Below are positions 57,801-64,000 of a stretch of DNA of 64,000 nucleotides, piece after piece. The notes under the pieces are model-generated. The model ran no database searches, was not told where the DNA came from, and saw only the letters and a list, made by a program, of their open reading frames with translations. The stretch covers positions 1-64,000 of the forward strand of contig DAOTTZ010000094.1 of NCBI GenBank assembly GCA_034437535.1, in the 5' to 3' direction. Within the stretch, counting starts at the first letter, position 1; each line of letters opens with the position of its first letter. A program made the translations under genes and the position numbers. This stretch comes from J038 sp034437535. GTDB lineage: Bacteria > Chloroflexota > Anaerolineae > Aggregatilineales > Phototrophicaceae.

Positions 57801-59147
57801 GTGTTTAAGGCGAAATCTTTGAAAAGAACGCCACCACCACCCATTACGTCGGCACGTTGGGGCACACGTACTAAGCGCATCGTCGGTATCTTTCTCTTTC
57901 TCGGCTTCATTGCAGGGCTAATCATCTTTGCAGATGTGATCCCGCTGTTGATTATTGCCGCGCTTCTTTCATACTTGTTGTGGCCGCTTGTCAATTTCTT
58001 TGAGCATCGCTTCCTGTGGGTTTTACCATTTGGGTCGCGCTCGCTCGCCGTGTTGATGACATTTTTGATCGTCATCGCTGGCTTTGCCGTCAGCCTGGTG
58101 CTTATTATCCCTGTCCTGGTTGATCAGGTCGCGCTGGTCGGTGAGAGTTTGCCGCTCTTCCTGGCAGATCTTGAGGCGGAAGCTCGGCGTGTGCTCAGCC
58201 AACCGCTGTCTTTTGGCGGGTCGCCCGTCCTCATCGACGGGGAGCCGTTGGTGCCACTCGACCAACTGGAACAACTGAGTGGTGCCAACGGGGAAGCGGG
58301 CAGTGTCATGGGCGAAAACTTCGACTTGATGCAATTTGTCGGCACGTTTCTAGGGTCACTGACCGGGCCAGCGTTCAGTGTGTTGGGGGGGGCCATCACC
58401 GCGATTATTAACGTGGCATTTTTGATCGTCATCATGTTTTATGTTATGCGAGATGGCGATAAGTTCATCAACCATGTTATCCGGGTCACCCCATCCGCCT
58501 ATCAAGGCGATGCCCGCCGTCTCTTCTTTGAATTAGGCCGGGTGTGGAACGCCTATTTACGCGGACAACTGATGTTATGTATCATCGTTGGGATGGCGGT
58601 CTATATCGCGGCGTTGGTGCTAGGTTTGCCCAGTGCACCAATTTTAGGCGTGATTGCTGGCTTCCTGGAGTTTGTGCCTAACATCGGCCCGATCATCGCC
58701 ACGATTCCGGCGGTGCTGGTCGCTTTAGTCTCCACATCCAGCACCATTCCGTTTTTGTCCGGTTTACCCTTCGCGCTGGTGGTGATTGCAATCTGGACTT
58801 TGATCCAGCAATTGGAGTCGATTTATCTGGTGCCGCGTGTGATGGGCGGCAACCTGGATCTACATCCGGTCGTCGTCTTGATCTCGGTGCTTGCCGGAGC
58901 TAGCGCGGGTGGGGCACTGGGCGTGATCCTGGCCGCACCTTTCATGGCGACAGCCCGTGTCTTCGGGCAATATTTTTATGGTAAATTGTTCGATAGCGAT
59001 CCTTTTGTCACCATCAAGCCCTATGAGGTTGCCAACCGTCAGCCGGGGGTCATCCGCCTGACGAATTTCTTCCGATATGTCTTTACACGGCGCACTACCA
59101 AGGAGACATCAACCCCGATGACCGAAATTACAACAGAGGAAAGTTAA
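57801..59147 (+). CDS. AI-2E (PerM/TqsA) family permease
   Basis: A 448-residue membrane protein with about eight spans and a large extracytoplasmic loop (about 110-190). The family hallmark GFLEFVPNIGPIIATIPAV and LESIYLVPRVMGGNLDLHP are present. Members have been linked to autoinducer-2 export or Na+/H+ exchange; the substrate cannot be told from sequence. GTG 57801 is used, but TTG 57819, with AAGGCG 6 bp upstream, is a good alternative. A -10-like TAGAAT lies at 57778-57783. The C-terminal tail is polar (TKETSTPMTEITTEES). Confidence 0.85.
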   Translation: MFKAKSLKRTPPPPITSARWGTRTKRIVGIFLFLGFIAGLIIFADVIPLLIIAALLSYLLWPLVNFFEHRFLWVLPFGSRSLAVLMTFLIVIAGFAVSLVLIIPVLVDQVALVGESLPLFLADLEAEARRVLSQPLSFGGSPVLIDGEPLVPLDQLEQLSGANGEAGSVMGENFDLMQFVGTFLGSLTGPAFSVLGGAITAIINVAFLIVIMFYVMRDGDKFINHVIRVTPSAYQGDARRLFFELGRVWNAYLRGQLMLCIIVGMAVYIAALVLGLPSAPILGVIAGFLEFVPNIGPIIATIPAVLVALVSTSSTIPFLSGLPFALVVIAIWTLIQQLESIYLVPRVMGGNLDLHPVVVLISVLAGASAGGALGVILAAPFMATARVFGQYFYGKLFDSDPFVTIKPYEVANRQPGVIRLTNFFRYVFTRRTTKETSTPMTEITTEES

Positions 59148-59149
59148 CT

Positions 59150-59326
59150 ATGTCTGATGACATCCCAACCGAAGTTCTGGCTGAAACTGAAAATTACGTC
59201 GTATGGCGGTCAGAGGAGCCAGACGGCGAGTCGATCTATCATATCGAATTAGGATCATTGACCGTCCACTTCTTCAAAGAAGAGTGGGACGAACTACTGA
59301 CCCTGATCAATAATCTGGAAAAATGA
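59150..59326 (+). CDS. small acidic protein of 58 residues
   Basis: A short gene starting MSDDIPTEVLAETENYVVWR and ending LLTLINNLEK. It begins 3 bp after the permease stop, is preceded by an AGAGGAAAG Shine-Dalgarno, and overlaps the next start as ATGA, so its reading frame is embedded in an operon. The composition is acidic with aromatic residues spaced as in a small beta-sheet fold (VVWRSEEPDG, IYHIELGSLTVHFF). No family was recognised. Confidence 0.75.
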   Translation: MSDDIPTEVLAETENYVVWRSEEPDGESIYHIELGSLTVHFFKEEWDELLTLINNLEK

Positions 59327-60132
59327 GCTATAGCGCGGCCATAGCCCGTCATCTGCCGCCCAGTGCCGCGACTTTGCGCCTGCTGGATCTCAACGGTCAG
59401 ATGGGAGCCAGCTTAAAAGCCTATCGTGCCGATGTCGCGCCGGTCGCCGTCAGCGGCGATGCTGAAACGTGGGATATCCCCCCGGCCAGCATGGATGCGG
59501 TCGTCGCGTTCGAGTACGTCCTTAATCCGGCTTTCCTGGAGTCTGCTCTAGCGATATTAAGGCCCGGTGGCCGTTTAATCGTCGCTAACTCGCGGGGGCG
59601 GGTAGACCGAACACCGGGCCAGATGTTAGAACAAGCGGGGTACGTCCGCATCCTGGTGGAACCTGCGCTGGAAGACGGCACCGGGCTGTTGATACGGGGC
59701 GAACGGCGGCATACGACAGATGATACACTGGCCCGCATTCAGGGGGTGGCGGGTGCCGATGCCGAAATGATCGACCTGGCGACATATCGCGGGCGTTATG
59801 TGCATCTGCTCATCCAGCAGACGCCGAACAAACCCGTCTGGGCGCGGGCAGATGATGAGCCGGTTCAATGGCGGGCGGTCACATTACAGCCGGAAGACGG
59901 CCAGCCGGTGCTGTTGGCCTTCAGCAGTTTGCCGCGGGCGGTCGGGTTTATGCAACCGGCAGTCTTAGCCGGGCAGATCAAAGATGTCAACAAGGTCGGC
60001 AAGTTCAGCAAGCAGACGGCGGCCACCTGGACCCTGCCGGTATTGCTCAACCCGGCAGTGGCTGTGCTGGAAGATGCCGGGACCGGGTTGGTGCTGGTTG
60101 ACCCGGCGACGGCGGAGGCCCCCGACGAGTGA
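59323..60132 (+). CDS. methyltransferase-fold protein, probably degenerate
   Basis: A 269-residue protein. The N-terminal half looks like a class I SAM methyltransferase (RLLDLNGQMGASLKAY at the motif I position, LRPGGRLIVANSRG after strand 5), but the glycine-rich motif is eroded. The C-terminal half (LLAFSSLPRAVGFMQPAVLA) is a separate domain I do not recognise. It overlaps the 58-residue gene at its start and the true methyltransferase at its end (GTGA), suggesting a partner protein in one operon. Confidence 0.6.
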   Translation: MSYSAAIARHLPPSAATLRLLDLNGQMGASLKAYRADVAPVAVSGDAETWDIPPASMDAVVAFEYVLNPAFLESALAILRPGGRLIVANSRGRVDRTPGQMLEQAGYVRILVEPALEDGTGLLIRGERRHTTDDTLARIQGVAGADAEMIDLATYRGRYVHLLIQQTPNKPVWARADDEPVQWRAVTLQPEDGQPVLLAFSSLPRAVGFMQPAVLAGQIKDVNKVGKFSKQTAATWTLPVLLNPAVAVLEDAGTGLVLVDPATAEAPDE

Positions 60133-61298
60133 TTCCACTGGATTTCTTGACGAGTTCAGCCGGCCAGATGCTCTTAAACCGGTTGGAAACCGCCGATCTT
60201 TCTGACGCGAACCGCCTCAAGCTGGTGACGGATCTTCGGGGTGATTACAATACCGAGCAGATCCACGCCGCCATCACACAGACCACACTGCGCCAGCAGG
60301 CCGTACTTAAGTTCGGCCCGGATGCGGCCCGGTTATTCTTTACGCCGGATGCACTCCAACAGGCCACTGATCCCTGGGTACGTGCCTATCATGGACAGCA
60401 GATCATCAATGCCCATGTCCTTGATCTATGTTGTGGCATCGGGGCGGATACAATCGCGCTGGCGAAGTATAACGCGCATGTCACCGGTATCGACATTGAC
60501 CCGGTACGGGTTGCTATCGCACAGTATAACGCCAGTCAACTGGGCGTGGATAACGTCACCTTTCGTCAGGCTGATGTCACGCAGGATGACGATTGGCCGC
60601 CATATACCGCCGTCTTCTTTGACCCGGCCCGCCGTGATGCATCCGGGCGGCGCATTTATGATGTCCGTCAATACATCCCCCCGCTGGAAACGATTCACCG
60701 CTTCCGCGCACCGCATAAGCTGGTCAAAATTTCGCCCGGTGTAGACCTGGCACAGGTTGCAGAAGAATCGGCAGACATCCAATTTATCAGCGTGAAGGGC
60801 GAACTGAAAGAAGCTCTCTTGCATTATCCCGGCGGGGGAGGCCGTTGGGCGACGATCCTGATCGAACCACAAGTCACGCTAGAATTGTTCCCGGAGCCAG
60901 CGGTTGAGCGCCCGCCGGTTTTGCCGCCGCAAGGTTGGTTGGTAGAACCAGACCCGGCTTTGATCCGCGCCGGCCTGATCGCTGAGTTAGCCTTTGCCAT
61001 TGATGGCGCACAACTTGATGAGACCATCGCCTACCTGACGACCGATCAATACCCGGTATCCCATTGGTTGCGGGCCTGGCGTGTGCTGGATTGGATGCCG
61101 TTTCATCTTAAACGATTGCGGGCTTATCTGCGGGAGCGAAATGTCGGTCATGTGACGGTTAAGAAGCGGGGGTCGCCGCTGACGCCGGAAGGACTGACGG
61201 CCAAACTCAAGCTCAAGGGGGCGGAGTCGCGCACGTTGGTTCTTACGCGCTATGCCGGGGATCCGATTGTCGTGATTTGTGCAGATTACACAGCATAA
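60129..61298 (+). CDS. class I SAM methyltransferase with THUMP-like C-terminal domain
   Basis: A 389-residue predicted RNA methyltransferase. A helical N-terminal region (about 1-90) is followed by a Rossmann core with VLDLCCGIGADTIALA (motif I), GIDIDPVRVAIAQYNA (motif II) and AVFFDPARRDASGRR (motif IV). The C terminus (HVTVKKRGSPLTPEGL, ESRTLVLTRY) matches the THUMP-like region of this family. Translation starts at GTG 60129, coupled to the preceding gene. The substrate is unknown. Confidence 0.78.
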   Translation: MIPLDFLTSSAGQMLLNRLETADLSDANRLKLVTDLRGDYNTEQIHAAITQTTLRQQAVLKFGPDAARLFFTPDALQQATDPWVRAYHGQQIINAHVLDLCCGIGADTIALAKYNAHVTGIDIDPVRVAIAQYNASQLGVDNVTFRQADVTQDDDWPPYTAVFFDPARRDASGRRIYDVRQYIPPLETIHRFRAPHKLVKISPGVDLAQVAEESADIQFISVKGELKEALLHYPGGGGRWATILIEPQVTLELFPEPAVERPPVLPPQGWLVEPDPALIRAGLIAELAFAIDGAQLDETIAYLTTDQYPVSHWLRAWRVLDWMPFHLKRLRAYLRERNVGHVTVKKRGSPLTPEGLTAKLKLKGAESRTLVLTRYAGDPIVVICADYTA

Positions 61299-61304
61299 TT
61301 GCGC

Positions 61305-61310
61305 TATAAT
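61305..61310 (+). promoter_or_regulatory. TATAAT -10 box for the P5C dehydrogenase gene
   Basis: Consensus TATAAT 34 bp before ATG 61345, with a second TATAAA shortly after. No good -35 was found, so the site may rely on the -10 alone. Confidence 0.45.
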
Positions 61311-61344
61311 AGTATAAATTGCCTTAAATAAGGAGCTATTGATT

Positions 61345-62904
61345 ATGTTGCGTCCCTATCGTACTGAACCCTCGACTGATTTTAATGACCCGCGTGAGGT
61401 TGCCGCGTTCGAAGCCGCGCTGGCGAAGGTCAAAGGTGAATTAGGCCGTACTTATCCGCTGGTGATTGGTGGTGAACGGATTGAACTGGACGATACATTT
61501 ACGTCTGTGAATCCAGCCCGTCCCGCTGAAGTCATCGGTAACTTTGCCAATGGCACGGCCTTACATGTTGATCAAGCGGTGGAAGCGGCTAGCGATGCCT
61601 TCCAGACGTGGCAGTATACCAGTGCGGAGGAGCGGTCGCGCTATCTGCTTCGCGCTTCGGCAGAGATCCGCCGCCGTAAGCATGAGTTCAGCGCGACGAT
61701 GGTGCTGGAAGTCGGTAAAAGCTGGGCCGAGGCAGACGGCGATACCGCCGAGGCCATTGACTTCCTGGAATATTACGCCCGCCAGATCTTACGCATCGCT
61801 GATAGTTCCGATCAACTGACCGCTTATCCGTCGGAAGAATTAGACCTGCACTACATCCCGCTTGGCGTCGGGGCCGTCATCCCACCCTGGAACTTTCCCT
61901 GTGCCATCGCCACCGGTCTGATGTCTGCGGCCCTGGTCTCTGGCAATACCGTCTTATGGAAGCCAGCGGAGCAAAGCCCCTTCATCGCCTGGAAGGTCGC
62001 CGAAGTCTTCTGGAGTCTCGGTCTGCCGGATGGAGTGCTAAATTTCTTGAGCGGCCCTGGCGAAGTCGTGGGTGCACGCATGGTCGAGCATCCCGTTACA
62101 CGTTTCGTCGCCTTTACCGGCTCGCGTGAAGTCGGCACCGAGATCTATGAAAAAGCCGCGCGTGTGCAACCCGGCCAGAAGTGGCTTAAGCGGTCGATCC
62201 TCGAAATGGGCGGCAAAGATGCGGTGGTCGTCGATGAGACTGCCGACCTGGACGCCGCCGCCGATGGCATCGTCAATAGCGCGTTTGGCTTCCAGGGGCA
62301 AAAGTGTAGTGCCGGTAGCCGGGCGATTGTGGTGGATGCCGTCTACCAGACAGTGCTGGATAAGTCGATTGAATTGGCAAAGCAGATCAACGTCGGCGCG
62401 ACGGATGAAGGGGCCGACATTTACATGGGGCCGGTGGTGGATCCTGATGCGATGAATAAGATCATGAGCTATATTGAGGTCGGTACACAAGAGGGCAAGC
62501 TTGAACTGGGTGGCAAGCGGATTGATAATCCAGACGGTGGGTATTTCATCGAGCCGACTATCTTCAGCGATGTCCCGCGTGATGCCCGTATCGCCCAGGA
62601 GGAAATCTTCGGGCCGGTGGTAGCGTTCATCCGTGCCGAAGATTATGACGACGCGCTCGACATCGCCAACGGCACAGAATACGGCCTGACTGGTGCTGTG
62701 TATAGCAATGATCGTGCCCGGCTGGAGCAAGCCCGCCGCGAATACTTCGTCGGGAACTTATATTTCAACCGTAAATGCACCGGGTCTTTGGTCGGTGTTC
62801 ATCCCTTTGGCGGCTTCAATATGAGTGGTACCGATAGCAAAGCAGGTGGGCCAGATTACCTCTTGCTGTTTACGCAAGCAAAGAGCATCTCCGAAAAACT
62901 TTAA
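61345..62904 (+). CDS. rocA: 1-pyrroline-5-carboxylate dehydrogenase
   Basis: A 519-residue aldehyde dehydrogenase that oxidises glutamate semialdehyde (P5C) to glutamate in proline and arginine catabolism. It shows the NAD-binding ALDH fold with VIPPWNFPCAIATGL, FTGSREVGTEIYEKA, the general base E287 in LEMGGKDAVV and the nucleophile C321 in GQKCSAGSRAIV, which marks the P5CDH branch. HPFGGFNMSGTDSKAGGPD near the end is also typical. ATG 61345, 9 bp after AAGGAG, is preferred to TTG 61339. No proline dehydrogenase gene is adjacent. Confidence 0.93.
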   Translation: MLRPYRTEPSTDFNDPREVAAFEAALAKVKGELGRTYPLVIGGERIELDDTFTSVNPARPAEVIGNFANGTALHVDQAVEAASDAFQTWQYTSAEERSRYLLRASAEIRRRKHEFSATMVLEVGKSWAEADGDTAEAIDFLEYYARQILRIADSSDQLTAYPSEELDLHYIPLGVGAVIPPWNFPCAIATGLMSAALVSGNTVLWKPAEQSPFIAWKVAEVFWSLGLPDGVLNFLSGPGEVVGARMVEHPVTRFVAFTGSREVGTEIYEKAARVQPGQKWLKRSILEMGGKDAVVVDETADLDAAADGIVNSAFGFQGQKCSAGSRAIVVDAVYQTVLDKSIELAKQINVGATDEGADIYMGPVVDPDAMNKIMSYIEVGTQEGKLELGGKRIDNPDGGYFIEPTIFSDVPRDARIAQEEIFGPVVAFIRAEDYDDALDIANGTEYGLTGAVYSNDRARLEQARREYFVGNLYFNRKCTGSLVGVHPFGGFNMSGTDSKAGGPDYLLLFTQAKSISEKL

Positions 62905-62922
62905 TCTCACCCTGTCCTCCCG

Positions 62923-62965
62923 TATAATAGAGGGCGACAGGCCATTGATGGCCTGTCGTCTTTTT
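62923..62965 (+). promoter_or_regulatory. TATAAT box followed at once by a terminator-like hairpin
   Basis: TATAAT (62923-62928) is followed by CGACAGGCC (62935-62943), loop ATTGAT, GGCCTGTCG (62950-62958) and TCTTTTTG. The hairpin is well placed to terminate rocA. It also lies at the predicted 5' end of any transcript from this -10, so an attenuator role for the next gene is possible. Confidence 0.6.
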
Positions 62966-62996
62966 GTTTTATGGTGGAAGTGAACAGGAAAACGAT

Positions 62997-63524
62997 ATGT
63001 CTACACAGGGGCCGATGCGTACTGAATTGTTGTCATGGGCAGATGTTGATAAGTTAGTGGATGTACTGGTGCCGCAATTGCAGGGGATGGGACCGTTTGA
63101 TGCGATGATCATGATTACACGCGGCGGCATCGTGCCGGGTGGGTTGCTGGCGGAGGCCCTGGACGTTCAGCATGTGCTGACTGCCGCTGTAGACTTCCCA
63201 TCGACCGAATCGGCTCAGTTGATGGCCTGGCCGTCGTTTCTACAATTTCCCGCACCAGAACTGCTGGAAGACCGTAAGGCGTTAATCGTGGATGATGTGT
63301 GGGGCAGTGGTCGCACCAGCACCGCCGTTCGGGGCCGCGTGCAGGCCGCCGGTGCCGAACCGCATACCTGCGTCTTCCATTTTAACCCTTATCGCTCGTT
63401 GTTCAGCCGGGCAGAGCCAGATTTCTACGCGGCGGTGACGGATGCTTATGTGGTCTATCCCTGGGAGGTAGACCGGGGCTTGCGTGGGTACGGGATGCGC
63501 TCGCCAGAACCGGAGACGAATTAA
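62997..63524 (+). CDS. purine-type phosphoribosyltransferase
   Basis: A 175-residue type I PRTase. The PRPP-binding loop is KALIVDDVWGSGRTSTAV, the pyrophosphate loop MIMITRGGIVPGGLLAEAL, and DFPSTESAQLMAW forms the hood region. It resembles xanthine/guanine/hypoxanthine salvage enzymes, but the base specificity cannot be assigned. CAGGAAAA precedes ATG 62997. The frame is open upstream to 62964, across the hairpin, which is unlikely to be translated. Confidence 0.8.
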   Translation: MSTQGPMRTELLSWADVDKLVDVLVPQLQGMGPFDAMIMITRGGIVPGGLLAEALDVQHVLTAAVDFPSTESAQLMAWPSFLQFPAPELLEDRKALIVDDVWGSGRTSTAVRGRVQAAGAEPHTCVFHFNPYRSLFSRAEPDFYAAVTDAYVVYPWEVDRGLRGYGMRSPEPETN

Positions 63525-63531
63525 CGCATTT

Positions 63532-63564
63532 TTGACAACGGCCCTTATCCCATTCTGATATACT
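63532..63564 (+). promoter_or_regulatory. consensus TTGACA with TGATAT/TATACT
   Basis: TTGACA (63532-63537) is followed by TGATAT at 18 bp and TATACT at 21 bp spacing. It starts 8 bp after the PRTase stop and reads towards rpsA. Confidence 0.5.
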
Positions 63565-63581
63565 CTACTGGTAAGATGCGT

Positions 63582-63610
63582 TTGCGAAAAATGCAATTGT
63601 AGGCTATAAC
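63582..63610 (+). promoter_or_regulatory. second candidate rpsA promoter
   Basis: TTGCGA (63582-63587), 17 bp, TATAAC (63605-63610). A start near 63617 leaves a leader of about 146 nt. Confidence 0.55.
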
Positions 63611-63717
63611 GTGAGTAAAATAATAATGGCAATAGTGTCTTCATAATGTGCCGTCAAGACTGGTACCAGGTGGGGATTTCTCCTGGCATTTCAAACGTTC
63701 GCCCAAGAAAGGAGCCA

Positions 63718-63750
63718 GTGCGCAAACGGTCGGCTTGATGGTTTGTGCAC
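63718..63750 (+). promoter_or_regulatory. hairpin immediately upstream of rpsA
   Basis: A 10-bp stem, GTGCGCAAAC (63718-63727) with GTTTGTGCAC (63741-63750), including one G-T pair, ends 12 nt before the start codon. No Shine-Dalgarno is seen in those 12 nt, so the structure may take part in translational control. Confidence 0.5.
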
Positions 63751-63762
63751 ATATTTGACATA

Positions 63763-64000
63763 ATGTTTTCTTCAGACTCAGATCAACCAACAGACGGAAT
63801 GAGTGAATTTGAGCGGTTGCTTGCCGAAGATCCGACGTTCTCACCAACTGCGCCTCGCCGGGGTGAAATTCGAAGTGCAATAATTCTCGAAGTGCGTGAA
63901 CGTGAAGTGATCGTCGATTTAAACGCCAAGCAAGATGGCATTGTGCGGTCGGAAGATCTTGACCGGTTGGATAACGACTATCGGAGTACCTTAACCGTCG
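63763..64000 (+). CDS. rpsA: 30S ribosomal protein S1 family protein, truncated by window end
   Basis: The first 79 codons are present, beginning MFSSDSDQPTDGMSEFERLL and running into an S1 OB-fold domain (RRGEIRSAIILEVREREVIV, DLNAKQDGIVRSEDL). S1 recruits mRNAs to the 30S subunit through repeated S1 domains; the repeats lie beyond the window. ATG 63763 is the first start in frame; ATG 63799 is possible. The gene continues off the right edge. Confidence 0.85.
   Translation, partial: MFSSDSDQPTDGMSEFERLLAEDPTFSPTAPRRGEIRSAIILEVREREVIVDLNAKQDGIVRSEDLDRLDNDYRSTLTV

Noticed and set aside
63641..63880. 79-codon minus-strand frame at the right end
   Set aside because: It is antisense to the rpsA start and its leader hairpin, with no supporting motif.

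Overview
The window reads as a chromosomal segment of a free-living bacterium, roughly mid-50s % GC by eye. It is most consistent with the Chloroflexota (Anaerolineae-like). This rests on a class II B12-type ribonucleotide reductase, a subunit-b/delta fusion with a signal peptide, a type 3 prolyl-tRNA synthetase, a duplicated NuoM and the absence of outer-membrane genes. The phylum assignment is an inference from gene content, not from a marker-gene search. Nearly everything is coding. No rRNA, tRNA, CRISPR array, insertion sequence or prophage was recognised.

Layout. (1) 0.1-15.5 kb: a KDPG-aldolase-like gene followed by a compact division/cell-wall cluster: rsmH-ftsL-ftsI-mraY-murD-ftsW-murG-[two CvpA-like paralogues]-murC-murB-ftsQ-ftsA-ftsZ. 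Stop/start overlaps are frequent; mraZ, murE, murF and ddl are missing from it. (2) 15.5-20.7 kb: nrdJ, interrupted by two large inteins with LAGLIDADG endonuclease motifs, behind a strong promoter and a hairpin-containing leader. (3) 20.8-27.9 kb: a DUF218 protein, a 1968-residue alpha-2-macroglobulin-like protein that has lost its thioester, and a small helical protein. (4) 27.9-31.7 kb, minus strand: one operon of two FemAB-type transferases and two epoxide-hydrolase-like enzymes. (5) 32.0-41.9 kb: the membrane arm of complex I (nuoA-H-J-K-L-M-M-N) with two NuoM subunits. (6) 42.0-45.3 kb: the F0 half of ATP synthase (AtpZ-like, a, c, b-delta); subunit a carries a roughly 320-residue acidic insertion. 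(7) 45.4-49.6 kb: murE, a GT2 glycosyltransferase, a polyprenyl-phosphate sugar transferase and a MazG-like hydrolase. (8) 49.7-52.5 kb: a secreted fasciclin/DUF4397 protein (minus strand) and proS. (9) 52.8-64 kb: a double-NYN nuclease-like protein, rpsO and pnp with structured leaders, an AI-2E family permease, an unlisted 58-codon gene, two methyltransferase-fold proteins, P5C dehydrogenase, a phosphoribosyltransferase and the start of an S1 ribosomal protein gene.

How it fits together. Peptidoglycan precursor synthesis, lipid II assembly, the septal synthase pair FtsW/FtsI and the Z-ring genes are co-transcribed. MurE and a pair of FemAB enzymes elsewhere suggest a branched stem peptide. 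The two bioenergetic blocks encode only membrane sectors, so the soluble arms (NuoBCDEFGI and F1) must be encoded elsewhere. The most unusual items are the enlarged ATP synthase subunit a, the two inteins splicing at catalytic cysteines of NrdJ (one ending in Gln), the His-rich loop in NuoL, the extra segment in the second NuoM, and a set of hairpin leaders ahead of nrdJ, rpsO, pnp and rpsA.
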